From NCBI GenBank assembly GCA_964481165.1, contig CAYZYC010000001.1, forward strand, positions 1 through 64,000: a stretch of DNA of 64,000 bases, written 5' to 3'. Positions 16,818 through 25,689 of this stretch are shown here, piece after piece. The notes beneath the pieces were generated by a model. The model was not told the DNA's origin and did no database searches. It saw nothing but the letters and a program-made list of their open reading frames with translations. This stretch comes from Zeimonas sp964481165. Its GTDB lineage: Bacteria; Pseudomonadota; Gammaproteobacteria; Burkholderiales; Burkholderiaceae_E. Position 1 is the stretch's first letter; each line of letters starts with the position of its first letter. A program made the position numbers and the translations under genes.

Positions 16818-18485
16818 ATGCCAGAAGAACACTCGAACGACCCACGATCGCACGGATCGGTGGAGCAACCGGCCCGCGATCGGATTCGCGAGCGGATGGC
16901 GGCGCTCGCGCCGCAGGTGCTGCGCACGCTTCGCCGCGGAATCGAGAAGGAGAGCCTGCGCGTGCGGCCGGACGGGATGCTCGCGGACACGCCGCACCCC
17001 GTTGCGCTCGGATCGGCGCTTGCCCATCCGCACATCACGACCGATTTCAGCGAATCGCAACTCGAACTGATCACCGGAGTCCACGAGGCTGCCGATGACT
17101 GCCTGGCCGAACTGACCGAGATCCACCGGTTCGTTCACCGGCAACTCGGCGACGGCGAAATGCTCTGGGCGGCAAGCATGCCGTGCGGGCTTCCCGCCGA
17201 CGACGCGATTCCGCTCGGCCGCTACGGAAGCTCGAACGTCGGACGCGCCAAGACCGTCTATCGGCAAGGGCTCTCGCATCGCTACGGCCGCCGGATGCAG
17301 ACGATCTCCGGGATCCACTACAACTTCTCGTTGCCCGAAGCAGGCTGGTCGGCGCTGCAGCACATCGACGGCTCCGGCGACAGCGAACGCGCGTACCGCG
17401 ATGCCGCGTATTTCGCACTGATCCGCAACTTTCGCCGGCACTCGTGGCTGCTGCTGTACCTGTTCGGTGCATCGCCGGCGGTCTGCCATACCTTCCTGGC
17501 CGGCCAGCCGCACAACCTCCAGCAACTCGAACCGGGCACGCTGTACCTGCCCGACGCCACGTCGTTGCGCATGGGCCCGCTCGGATACCAGAGCGACGCC
17601 CAGTCGTCGCTGGCGGTCAGCTTCAACAGCCTGGAGAGCTATGCGGCTTCGTTGTCGCGCGCGCTCTCCGAACCGTATCCGGCGTACGAGCGGGTCGGCA
17701 TCCACGATGGAAACGGGCTGTACCGCCAGTTGGCAACCACGCTGCTGCAGATCGAGAACGAGTTCTACGGGACGATCCGTCCCAAGAGGAGCATCCGCAG
17801 CGGCGAACGACCGCTGCGTGCCTTGTCCGATCGAGGCGTCGAGTACGTCGAAGTACGATGCCTGGACCTCGATCCTTTCCATTCGATCGGGATCTCCGGT
17901 CAGACGCTGCGTTTCCTCGACGTGTTCCTTCTGCATTGCCTTTTCGCGCCGAGTCCCGACGACACGCCCGAGGAGATCGCCGCACTCTCGCGCAACCAGC
18001 ACGACGTGGCGCAGCGCGGCCGCGAAACCGGACTGCGCCTGTGCCGGACCGACGGCGAGATCGAGCTGGTTCGCTGGGGAAGCGAGTTGCTGCGGCAATG
18101 CGAGCCGATCGCGGAGGCGCTGGACGCGGCGCAGTTGGTCGACGCGACATCGGCCGACGCGCGCGCCTATCGCGACGTGCTGCGCGCCGCGCAGCAGGCA
18201 CTCGACGACGCGTCGCGAACTCCGTCGGCGCGAACGCTGGAAGAGATGCGCCGGGACTTCGGCAATTCGTTCTCGCGCTTCGCGCTTGCCCGCTCGCTGG
18301 CGAACCGGGACGAACTGCTCGCGGGCGCGCTGACGCCGCAGGCCGAGCAGCGGCAGCGGCGACTGGCCGAAGAGTCGCTGCGCGAACAGCATCGGATCGA
18401 AGCGGCCGACGACATGTCGTTCGAGACGTATCGGCAGCGCTATCTCGCCGGCGAACTGCCGTCGACGTCGGCACCCACGCGCTGA
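16818..18485 (+). CDS. gshA: Glutamate-cysteine ligase, class I
   Basis: A 555-residue enzyme catalysing the first and limiting step of glutathione synthesis (glutamate + cysteine + ATP). RRGIEKESLRV and TTDFSESQLELIT near the start and GIHYNFSLPE are family hallmarks of the E. coli-type class I ligase, with the latter two lining the glutamate and metal sites. The first 40 residues are a variable extension; a later start is possible but none is better supported. No gshB is nearby. The product fits with the GST encoded 2 kb upstream, though they are on opposite strands. Confidence 0.93.
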   Translation: MPEEHSNDPRSHGSVEQPARDRIRERMAALAPQVLRTLRRGIEKESLRVRPDGMLADTPHPVALGSALAHPHITTDFSESQLELITGVHEAADDCLAELTEIHRFVHRQLGDGEMLWAASMPCGLPADDAIPLGRYGSSNVGRAKTVYRQGLSHRYGRRMQTISGIHYNFSLPEAGWSALQHIDGSGDSERAYRDAAYFALIRNFRRHSWLLLYLFGASPAVCHTFLAGQPHNLQQLEPGTLYLPDATSLRMGPLGYQSDAQSSLAVSFNSLESYAASLSRALSEPYPAYERVGIHDGNGLYRQLATTLLQIENEFYGTIRPKRSIRSGERPLRALSDRGVEYVEVRCLDLDPFHSIGISGQTLRFLDVFLLHCLFAPSPDDTPEEIAALSRNQHDVAQRGRETGLRLCRTDGEIELVRWGSELLRQCEPIAEALDAAQLVDATSADARAYRDVLRAAQQALDDASRTPSARTLEEMRRDFGNSFSRFALARSLANRDELLAGALTPQAEQRQRRLAEESLREQHRIEAADDMSFETYRQRYLAGELPSTSAPTR

Positions 18486-18521
18486 GGCCGTCCCTGGAAC
18501 CGCGGTCGGTCGTCCCGGCGC

Positions 18522-19568
18522 CTACGGAATCGCGCCGTCCAGGCGGCGCTTGAGCGCGCCGAAACGCCTGCGATATTGCGCAGGCGTCAGCGCGACACGG
18601 CGGCGAAACAGCCTGCCGAAGAAGCTCGCATCCTGGTAGCCGACGTCGACGGCGATCGCCTCGACGGGCGTGTCGCCGGACTCGAGCATCTGCTTGGCCT
18701 CCTCGAGGCGCAGCGTGTGGACGTACTCGATCGGCGTCATCCCCGTGGCGAGCGTGAAACGCCGCTTGAACGTGCGCTCGGGCAGCCCCGACAACGCGAC
18801 CATCCGGGCCACCGGAGCCTCGACGTGGTAGTTCCGCGCGGCCCACTGCTGGCACCGCTGCACGACCGGGTCGGCGCTCTGCGCGCCGTGCGTCAGCGAC
18901 GCATACGCGATCGGGCTCGTTGCGTTCCAGTCCATCAGGTTGATCCGCGCGACCTGCATCGCCGCCTCGGTACCTGCATGGCGTGCGATCAGCGCGAGCA
19001 CCAGCTGGTGCCAGGAGATGCCGCTGCCCGCCATCAGGATGCGCTGGTTCGTGCCGGCGGCGACGAGCCCGCGTTCCGGATGCCAGCGCACGGCCGGGTA
19101 TTCGCGGCGCAGCGCATCGCAATAGGCCCAGTGCGAGGTGGCATCGCTTCCTTCGAGGAGCCCGGTCCGGGCGAGCAGCAGGGCGCCCGAGCACGCCGAC
19201 GCGACCCACGATCCGGCGTCGTGGCACCGGCGGATCCACGCGGCTTCGCGATCGTAGCGATCGCCGATCGGTACACCGGGCGCTACTGCCAGATCGGTGA
19301 TGCAGACGATGTCGGGCCGCGCGATCGACTCGAAGCCCGCGTCGGGCGTGATCCGCACTCCGTTGGCCGCCGTGAACGGCAGGCCGTCGCGCGAGACGAC
19401 CTGCGGTCGAAACGGCGACTCGCCGCTGCGCCCGTGCACGAACTGCCAGTCGCGGCAGGTGCCGGCCAACGCGTCGTGAAAACCGTACAGCGTCGACGCG
19501 CTGACGTCGGGCACCGCGAGCAGCGCGACGTGGACCGGTGCAGCCTTCGGGCGCGTCGAATCGGCCAT
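18522..19568 (-). CDS. GlxA-type AraC-family transcriptional regulator
   Basis: A 348-residue regulator. The N-terminal two-thirds is a DJ-1/PfpI-like amidase-fold domain (VALLAVPDVSASTLYGF, later SWVASACSGALLLA with the elbow cysteine), and the C-terminal 100 residues are a double-HTH AraC domain (FKRRFTLATGMTPIEYVHTL and the GYQDASFFGRLFRR second helix). GlxA-like proteins sense small amides or amines such as betaine derivatives and activate catabolic genes. It is divergent from the TTC38-like gene, which is a plausible target. It converges on gshA with a 36-base gap. Confidence 0.88.
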   Translation of the reverse strand: MADSTRPKAAPVHVALLAVPDVSASTLYGFHDALAGTCRDWQFVHGRSGESPFRPQVVSRDGLPFTAANGVRITPDAGFESIARPDIVCITDLAVAPGVPIGDRYDREAAWIRRCHDAGSWVASACSGALLLARTGLLEGSDATSHWAYCDALRREYPAVRWHPERGLVAAGTNQRILMAGSGISWHQLVLALIARHAGTEAAMQVARINLMDWNATSPIAYASLTHGAQSADPVVQRCQQWAARNYHVEAPVARMVALSGLPERTFKRRFTLATGMTPIEYVHTLRLEEAKQMLESGDTPVEAIAVDVGYQDASFFGRLFRRRVALTPAQYRRRFGALKRRLDGAIP

Positions 19569-19708
19569 GGCATGGATGTCCGGTTTGTTGCACGAATCAC
19601 TTTAGTCGAATCGGGCCACGCGCGACACACTGCACGAACGGATCGGCAGAACTCGCCCGGCCGGGCGAACCCTGCCGTTGTTTCCTTTTTCGACACGGAG
19701 CAGAAGTC

Positions 19709-21085
19709 ATGAGTCACGTAGACCAGGCCGGAAATCGGGTATCCGGCGCGAACGCCGCCGGGCTTGCGCTGTTCGAGATGGCAGCCCACGAGCTTCGCTG
19801 CCTGGTCGCCGATCCGGTGGCGACCGTCGACCGGGCGATCGCGGAGTGCCCCTCCATGACGATGGCGCACGTGCTTCGCGGCTGGCTGCACCTGCTCGGT
19901 ACCGAGCCCTCGGGACTGCCGGTCGCGCGCGAATGCGCCGACGCCGCCGGCGCATTGCCGGCAAACGAGCGCGAACGCGCGCACATCGTCGCGCTGCGCG
20001 CGCTGTGCGACGGGCACTGGCGCCGCGCCGGGCAACTCCTCGAGGACCTGAGCGTGCGCCACCCGCTCGACGCGCTCGCGTTGCAGGCCGGGCACCAGAT
20101 CGATTTCTTCTGCGGAAATTCGCGGATGCTGCGCGACCGGATCGCGCGCGCACTTCCCGCATGGGAACCGGCGATTCCCGGCTATCACGCGTTGCTCGGA
20201 ATGCACGCGTTCGGTCTCGAGGAGACCGGCGACTACGCGCAGGCCGAACGGCAGGGCCGGCGCAGCGTCGAGCTGCAGTCGCGCGACACCTGGGCCTGGC
20301 ACGCGGTCTCGCACGTCTGCGAAATGCGCAACCGTCCGGACGAGGGCATCGCGTGGTTGCGATCGAATCCGCAGGCATGGTCGCAGGACAGTTTCCTGTC
20401 GGTGCACAACTGGTGGCACCTGGCGGTGTTCCACCTCGAGCGCGACGAGGTCGACGAGGTGCTGCGGCTTTTCGACGGCCCGATCTTCGGTGCGCGCTCG
20501 GCAGTGGTGATCGACCTGATCGACGCCAGCGCCTTGCTGTGGCGCCTGCAGCTGCGCGGCGTCGACGTCGGCGATCGATGGCGCGACGTAGCTGACCGGT
20601 GGGAGCCGATCGCAGACGCGGGGAACTATGCCTTCAACGACATGCACGCGATGATGGCCTTCGTCGGCGCCGATCGCCCCGGCGCCCGGCTCCGCGTGCT
20701 CGATGCGCAACGCGCCGCCCTCGGCGCCGGCGGCGACAACGCCGATTTCACGCGCGACGTCGGCGCGTCGGCGACGCGTGCGATCCTGGCGTTCGCCGAG
20801 GGCGATTACGCGCAATGCGTCGGACTGCTGCGCCCGGTGCGCAGCTACGCGCATCGCTTCGGCGGCAGTCACGCGCAGCGCGACGTGATCGACCTGACGC
20901 TGATCGAGGCAGCGATCCGCAGCGGCGACCGTGCTCTCGCTTCGGCGCTCGCAGCCGAACGGGTCGCGCTTCGCCCGTCGAGTGCGCCGGCGTTGCGTCT
21001 GGCTACCCGCGCGGCGCAGGCCGACAGCGCCGACGAGCCCGGGAGCGGGCTTGCGCCGGCTGCGCTCGCAGCGACCGCCGCATAG
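19709..21085 (+). CDS. TTC38-like tetratricopeptide protein
   Basis: A 458-residue, mostly alpha-helical protein without signal peptide. The stretch SVHNWWHLAVFHLERDEVDE strongly resembles the core repeat of the TTC38 family, and the regions around HALLGMHAFGLEETGDYAQA and LAFAEGDYAQC have the spacing of TPR helices. The biochemical role of TTC38 proteins is unknown in bacteria. ACGGAG precedes the ATG at 19709. It is the first gene divergent from the GlxA-type regulator, so control by that regulator is plausible but unproven. Confidence 0.78.
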   Translation: MSHVDQAGNRVSGANAAGLALFEMAAHELRCLVADPVATVDRAIAECPSMTMAHVLRGWLHLLGTEPSGLPVARECADAAGALPANERERAHIVALRALCDGHWRRAGQLLEDLSVRHPLDALALQAGHQIDFFCGNSRMLRDRIARALPAWEPAIPGYHALLGMHAFGLEETGDYAQAERQGRRSVELQSRDTWAWHAVSHVCEMRNRPDEGIAWLRSNPQAWSQDSFLSVHNWWHLAVFHLERDEVDEVLRLFDGPIFGARSAVVIDLIDASALLWRLQLRGVDVGDRWRDVADRWEPIADAGNYAFNDMHAMMAFVGADRPGARLRVLDAQRAALGAGGDNADFTRDVGASATRAILAFAEGDYAQCVGLLRPVRSYAHRFGGSHAQRDVIDLTLIEAAIRSGDRALASALAAERVALRPSSAPALRLATRAAQADSADEPGSGLAPAALAATAA

Positions 21086-21163
21086 CAGAGGCGGGCATCC
21101 GATGTGCTGCTATCCGGACCGCGGCCGCGCGCATGGGCGCCGGCCGCAGATCGGAGACGCTGG

Positions 21164-21928
21164 ATGGCGGCACGCATTGCACCCGGATTCCGCACGCGCC
21201 GCTCGCTGATTCTCGTGGGGTTCGCAGCGGCCGCGTCCGGCTGCGCGACCCACTTTCCGGCGCCGCGCGCAGGCAGGCTCGCGCTGCCGCCGGTGGCGAC
21301 GCCGCCGTCTGCTGCGAAGGCGGTTTCGGCGCCGCAGGTCCTGCGTCCGCGCCGCGCCGACTTCGGCTCCGTGCCGGCCTCGCGTGCGGCACGCGAGGTC
21401 GCCGACTGGGCCGTTGCCTCGGGCGACCCCCGGGGACTTCCGTTCCTGATCGTCGACAAGATCGGTGCGCGCATGTTCGTCTTCGACAGCAAGGGTCGAC
21501 TGCGCGGAAACAGCGCGGTGCTGCTGGGCGCCGCGCACGGCGACGAAACCGTTCCGGGAATCGGCGAGCGTGCGATCGCCGCGATCCGCCCGCACGAACG
21601 CACGACGCCGGCAGGCCGATTCGTCGCGGAACGCGGACGCAACGCGCACGGCGAGGACATCGTCTGGGTCGACTACGACGCTGCCGTCTCGATGCATCGC
21701 GTCCGTGCGACGGTTCCGGCGGAACGCCGCCTCGAGCGCCTGCGCACGCCGACGACGAACGACAACCGCATCTCGTACGGGTGCATCAACGTGCCGGCGA
21801 AGTTCTACGACCGCTACGTCGTTCCGGCTTTTCGCGACGAAGTCGCGATCGTCTACGTGCTCCCCGAAACCGGTTCGGTGCACTCGCGCTTCGGGATTCC
21901 CCGGGTGCGTGCGCGCGCCGGTTCCTGA
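21164..21928 (+). CDS. L,D-transpeptidase (YkuD) family lipoprotein
   Basis: A 254-residue protein with an export signal containing TRRSLI and a lipobox ASGC (cysteine 27), so a lipoprotein, possibly a Tat one. The YkuD domain occupies about 95-240. The catalytic cysteine 207 is in ISYGCINVP, with the supporting histidine in VSMHRV. In most members the motif ends in arginine; here it is asparagine, a known but less studied subgroup. These enzymes form 3-3 peptidoglycan crosslinks or attach proteins to it. The start at 21164 gives a normal signal; an upstream ATG at 21104 would bury it. Confidence 0.83.
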   Translation: MAARIAPGFRTRRSLILVGFAAAASGCATHFPAPRAGRLALPPVATPPSAAKAVSAPQVLRPRRADFGSVPASRAAREVADWAVASGDPRGLPFLIVDKIGARMFVFDSKGRLRGNSAVLLGAAHGDETVPGIGERAIAAIRPHERTTPAGRFVAERGRNAHGEDIVWVDYDAAVSMHRVRATVPAERRLERLRTPTTNDNRISYGCINVPAKFYDRYVVPAFRDEVAIVYVLPETGSVHSRFGIPRVRARAGS

Positions 21929-21954
21929 GGCGCCTGCAGCCGCCGGATCCGGGC

Positions 21955-21984
21955 GAAAGAAAACGCCGGGCAGCGCCCGGCGTT
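21955..21984 (-). terminator. Rho-independent terminator of the secreted-protein gene
   Basis: A perfect 10-bp stem (21962-21971 with 21975-21984) and 3-base loop AGC. Read on the minus strand it is followed by TTTTCTTTC, giving a U-rich tail. It lies 20 bases beyond the stop of the gene at 22004-22486 and also sits in the convergent gap after the L,D-transpeptidase, where it may act weakly in the other direction. Confidence 0.75.
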
Positions 21985-22003
21985 CGACGCAGCTGCTGCG
22001 AAG

Positions 22004-22486
22004 TCAGTTGCGGTCGGCGCGCGGGGCGCGCGCCATGCGGTCGTTACGCATCCGGAAATCGTCGTCCGACGCGCTCGAGCGGGTCGTTCCCATCGTACTC
22101 GACGATGTCGTGTCCCGTTCGGCGGCCATTCCCTGCGAGGCCTGGCGATTGAGGTCCTGCGATTGCGGCGTCGTCTGCGTCGACATCGCCGTGCCGCTGC
22201 GCGTGGTGTCGCGCATCGTGTCCGAGGTTGCGCTGCGGGTCTCGGTCGCGGTCGAGTCCCTGCGCATGCTGTCGAGCGCGCTTCCCGGGCGGGCTGCTTC
22301 GGTTCCGGATGCCATGCCTTGCGTGTTCGGCGCGTTCATCCGGGTCGAGTCGCTCGCCGTGCCCTGGCTCGTGCTCTGCGCCTGTGCGAGGCCCGACACG
22401 GACAGGCACGCGGCGGCAGCGAAGGCCGCGAGCAGGGCGTGGCGGGGTGTGAAACGTTCGATGCTTCGGGTCATGTTCGGCTCCAT
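22004..22486 (-). CDS. Secreted Ser/Thr/Met/Arg-rich low-complexity protein, unknown
   Basis: A 160-residue protein I do not recognise. A basic start and hydrophobic core (HALLAAFAAAACLSVSGLA) end at a likely signal-peptidase site AQA-QS, so the mature chain of about 122 residues is exported. It is almost wholly Ser, Thr, Met, Arg, Asp and Gln, with recurring D-S/T-M/T-R units (DSTRM, DSMRRDST, DTMRDTTR), no cysteine and little that could fold. Codon phase and a clean terminator at 21955-21984 support it as real. The start could instead be the methionine at 22474. An intrinsically disordered envelope protein is the safest description. Confidence 0.65.
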   Translation of the reverse strand: MEPNMTRSIERFTPRHALLAAFAAAACLSVSGLAQAQSTSQGTASDSTRMNAPNTQGMASGTEAARPGSALDSMRRDSTATETRSATSDTMRDTTRSGTAMSTQTTPQSQDLNRQASQGMAAERDTTSSSTMGTTRSSASDDDFRMRNDRMARAPRADRN

Positions 22487-22622
22487 GGTGTTTCGTTTCG
22501 CTGTCTGGACGGATCGCCGGCGAAGCGACGGCCCGACGAGGCCACTGCAGGCTGCAAGTCGGGTGCCCGCGCCGTGCGGAGAGCCTCGGTCGAAGGCGCT
22601 CGGTCGGCGGCGCGCAGTCGCC

Positions 22623-25600
22623 TCAGTCGGCCGCCAGCGCGCGCGCGAGCACGACCGCGACGTGCGTGGCGTTGCGCTGCGTGCCGTCGGCGATCTGGTG
22701 CCTGCAGCTCGTGCCGTCGGCGACGATCAGGGTCTGCTCGCCGGCGTTGCGCACTTCGGGCAGCAGCGACAACTCGCCCATCCGCATCGAAACGTCGAAA
22801 TGCGAAGCTTCGAATCCGAACGCGCCGGCCATCCCGCAGCATCCCGGATCGACGGTGCGCACGACGAGCCCGGGGATCCACTCGAGCACCGCGCGGATCG
22901 GGCGCACCGCATCGAAGGCATGCTGATGGCAATGCCCGTGCAGCAGCACGCGCGTCTGCGGCAACGCGCGCAGCGGCAGGCGCAATCTGCCCGCGCGGTG
23001 CTCGCGCTCGAGGAACTCCTCGAACAGCAGCGCCTGGCCGGCGAGCCGTTGCGCGGCGTCGCCGAGCCCGAGCACGAGGAACTCGTCGCGCATCGTCAGC
23101 AGGCACGAGGGCTCGAGGCCGACGACGGGAACGCCGCGTTCGACGTAAGGCGCCAGCGCCCGAAGCGTGCGTTGCGCTTCGGCGCGCGCTTCGTCGACGA
23201 GCCCGGTGGCCAGGAACGTGCGCCCGCAACACAGCGGCCGCGCGGGAGTCGAAGCGGCGTCGGCACGCGCGACGTGCACGCGATAGCCCGCGGCCTGCAG
23301 CACCGTGCGTGCCGCGCGCAGGTTGTCGGGTTCGAACCAGTTCTCGAAGGTGTCGGCCCACAGCACGACCTCGCCGTTCGGCGCGTGCGCCGCAGGCGCA
23401 GCGCGGTCGCCGGTGAACGGATCGCCGCGCCAGCGCGGCAGCGAGCGGCGCGCCGAGAATCCGGCCAGGCGTTCGCTCGCCCAGGCGGCCCCCGGAACGC
23501 GGTCGCGCAGGTTCAGCAGCCAGCGCGCACGCGCAGCGAAGCGGGCGTAGCGGGGCAGCCACGCGACCAGTCGATCGAACAGTCGCAGGCGGTGCGTGCG
23601 GTTCCAGTGGTGCAGCGACTCGATCTTCATGCGCGCCATGTCGACGCCGGTCGGACATTCGCGACGGCACCCCTTGCAGCCGACGCACAGCTCGAGCGCT
23701 TCGTGGACCGCCGCCGACGCCTGCGCTTCGTCGCCGAGGCGTCCCGCGAGCGCCAGGCGCAGCGTGTTGGCGCGCCCGCGCGTCAGGTGCCGCTCGTCGC
23801 GCGTGACGCGCCAGCTCGGACACATCGTTCCGGCGTCGAACTTGCGGCAATGCCCGTTGTTGTTGCACATCTCGGCGGCCTTCGCGAAGCCGCCCGCCGG
23901 ATCGCCGCCGGTGCCCGGTGCGCCGACGACCCCGGTCAGCGGATCGTTCTGCACGTTCCACGCCGACCAGTCGAGCGCCGTCTCGCGTGCACGCGCGGCG
24001 TACCCCGGCGGGTAGCGGAACAGGCGCACGTCGTCCATTTTCGAGCCGCGCACGATCTTGCCCGGGTTCATCAGCCCGAGCGGATCGAACAGGTCTTTCA
24101 CATCCTCGAACGCGCGCACAAGCCGGTCGCCGAACTGCCAGCCGACCCATTCGCTGCGCACCAGTCCGTCGCCGTGCTCTCCGGAGAACGCGCCGCGGTA
24201 TTCGCGCACGGCCGCCGCGGCCTCCTCGGCGATCCTGCGCATCTTCGCAGCGCCCCCGTCCGGGCCGCCCTGGCGCAGGTCGAGGATGGGTCGCACGTGC
24301 AGCGTGCCGACCGACGCGTGCGCATACCAGGTGCCGCGCGTGCCGTGCCGTGCGAACACTTCCTCGAGCCGGTCGGTGTAGTCGGCCAGGTGCTCGAGCG
24401 GCACCGCGCAATCCTCGATGAACGAGACCGGCTTGCCGTCGCCGCGAAGCGACATCATCACGTTCAGCCCCGCCTTGCGCACTTCCCAGAGCGCCTTCTG
24501 CGCGCGCGGGTCGACGAACGGCACTACGCTGCCCGCAAGGCCCAGTTCGCCCATCAGCTCGTCGAGTCGCGCGAGGCTGCGCGACAGGGCCGCAGGATCG
24601 TCGCCGGAGAACTCGACCAGCAGCAGCGCCTGCGGCGCATGACCGCAGCCGGCGGTGAGCGCGCGTTCGATCGTCGGGCGGAACGCCGGGTTCGCGCGCG
24701 AGAGTTCGATCATCGTGCGATCGACGAGTTCGACCGCGGTCGGCGCAAGCGACACGATCTGCTGCGTGCTCTGCATCGCACGCCGCAGGCTCGGGAAGCG
24801 GACGACGCCGAGCACGCGCGCTGCCGGCAACGGCGCGAGCGACAGGACGATCCGCCGGAAGTATGCGAGCGTGCCCTCGGAGCCGACGAGCAGGTGCGCG
24901 AGGTTGACCGATCCGTCGGCGGTATACGGCCGCTCGGATCGCGGGTGGAAGACGTCGAGGTTGTAGCCGCCGACGCGCCGCAGGACCGTCGGCCAGCGGC
25001 GCTCGATCTCGTCGCGTTCGTGTGCGCCGAGCGCGAACAGCCGCGAGACGAGTTCGGCCGTGCGCGCCGACCGCATCGGCCGGCGCGCGTCGCGCCCGAA
25101 CGGACCGAAATGCTCGTGCACGCCGTCGCTGAGGATCGCATCGATCGCGCGGACGTTGTGCACCATGTTGCCGTAGGCGATCGAACGCGAACCGCAGGAG
25201 TTGTTGCCGGCCATGCCTCCGATCGTCGCCTGCGCCGAGGTCGACACGTCGACCGGGAACCACAGCCCGTGCGGCGCGAGCCACGCGTTGAGCTGGTCGA
25301 GAACGACACCGGGCTGGACCTCGACGGTGCGCGCTTCGCGGTCGAAGGCGAGGATCCGGTTCAGGTGGCGGCTCGTGTCGATGACGATCGCTTCGCCGAT
25401 TGCCTGTCCGCACTGGCTGCTGCCCGCACCGCGCGGCAGCAGCGGCACGCGCGACTCGCGGGCGATCTCGATCGTCGCGACGACATCGGCCTCGTCGGCC
25501 GGGACGACGACGCCGACCGGTTCGACCTGGTAGATCGATGCGTCGGTCGAATACCGCGCGCGCGAGGCGGGATCGAAGAGCACCGCTCCGCGCAGTACGC

Positions 25601-25652
25601 GGCGCAGGCGCCGTGCCACGCGACTGCGCTCGGAGGAGCGAAGATCGTGCAT
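22623..25652 (-). CDS. FAD-linked oxidase with Fe-S domain, YdiJ/D-lactate or 2-hydroxyglutarate dehydrogenase type
   Basis: A 1009-residue fusion: an N-terminal FAD-binding PCMH domain (LLPRGAGSSQCGQAIGEAIV, TIGGMAGNNSCGSRS), an FAD-oxidase C domain, then a ferredoxin-like cluster site (CVGCKGCRRECPTGV) and a C-terminal CCG-type cysteine domain (LCCGRTFLATG, PGCCGMAGAFG). This matches the YdiJ group, which oxidises D-2-hydroxy acids and feeds electrons to the respiratory chain. The substrate cannot be assigned. It is divergent from an aminotransferase of glyoxylate metabolism across only 37 bases, so the pair may share regulation and handle related 2-carbon or hydroxy acids. Confidence 0.9.
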   Translation of the reverse strand: MHDLRSSERSRVARRLRRVLRGAVLFDPASRARYSTDASIYQVEPVGVVVPADEADVVATIEIARESRVPLLPRGAGSSQCGQAIGEAIVIDTSRHLNRILAFDREARTVEVQPGVVLDQLNAWLAPHGLWFPVDVSTSAQATIGGMAGNNSCGSRSIAYGNMVHNVRAIDAILSDGVHEHFGPFGRDARRPMRSARTAELVSRLFALGAHERDEIERRWPTVLRRVGGYNLDVFHPRSERPYTADGSVNLAHLLVGSEGTLAYFRRIVLSLAPLPAARVLGVVRFPSLRRAMQSTQQIVSLAPTAVELVDRTMIELSRANPAFRPTIERALTAGCGHAPQALLLVEFSGDDPAALSRSLARLDELMGELGLAGSVVPFVDPRAQKALWEVRKAGLNVMMSLRGDGKPVSFIEDCAVPLEHLADYTDRLEEVFARHGTRGTWYAHASVGTLHVRPILDLRQGGPDGGAAKMRRIAEEAAAAVREYRGAFSGEHGDGLVRSEWVGWQFGDRLVRAFEDVKDLFDPLGLMNPGKIVRGSKMDDVRLFRYPPGYAARARETALDWSAWNVQNDPLTGVVGAPGTGGDPAGGFAKAAEMCNNNGHCRKFDAGTMCPSWRVTRDERHLTRGRANTLRLALAGRLGDEAQASAAVHEALELCVGCKGCRRECPTGVDMARMKIESLHHWNRTHRLRLFDRLVAWLPRYARFAARARWLLNLRDRVPGAAWASERLAGFSARRSLPRWRGDPFTGDRAAPAAHAPNGEVVLWADTFENWFEPDNLRAARTVLQAAGYRVHVARADAASTPARPLCCGRTFLATGLVDEARAEAQRTLRALAPYVERGVPVVGLEPSCLLTMRDEFLVLGLGDAAQRLAGQALLFEEFLEREHRAGRLRLPLRALPQTRVLLHGHCHQHAFDAVRPIRAVLEWIPGLVVRTVDPGCCGMAGAFGFEASHFDVSMRMGELSLLPEVRNAGEQTLIVADGTSCRHQIADGTQRNATHVAVVLARALAAD

Positions 25653-25659
25653 TCGAAGC

Positions 25660-25665
25660 TATAGT
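25660..25665 (+). promoter_or_regulatory. Candidate -10 element in the divergent gap
   Basis: TATAGT lies 24 bases before the aminotransferase ATG; its last three bases are the first bases of the tandem 12-mer. No -35 box is clear and any promoter would extend into the coding start of the divergent dehydrogenase gene. Confidence 0.3.
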
Positions 25666-25686
25666 CTACGAGCCAGTCTACGAACC
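25663..25686. repeat. Two tandem 12-bp direct repeats between divergent genes
   Basis: AGTCTACGAGCC (25663-25674) is followed at once by AGTCTACGAACC (25675-25686), one mismatch. The repeats fill most of the 37 bases separating the two divergent start codons, one helical turn apart, and could be a shared operator or simply a slippage duplication. Confidence 0.6.
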
Positions 25687-25689
25687 GCC

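Noticed and set aside
22471..25413. Long alternative minus-strand frame over the FAD/Fe-S dehydrogenase
   Set aside because: The neighbouring frame at 22623-25652 has the FAD and cysteine-cluster motifs; the alternative is a compositional shadow.
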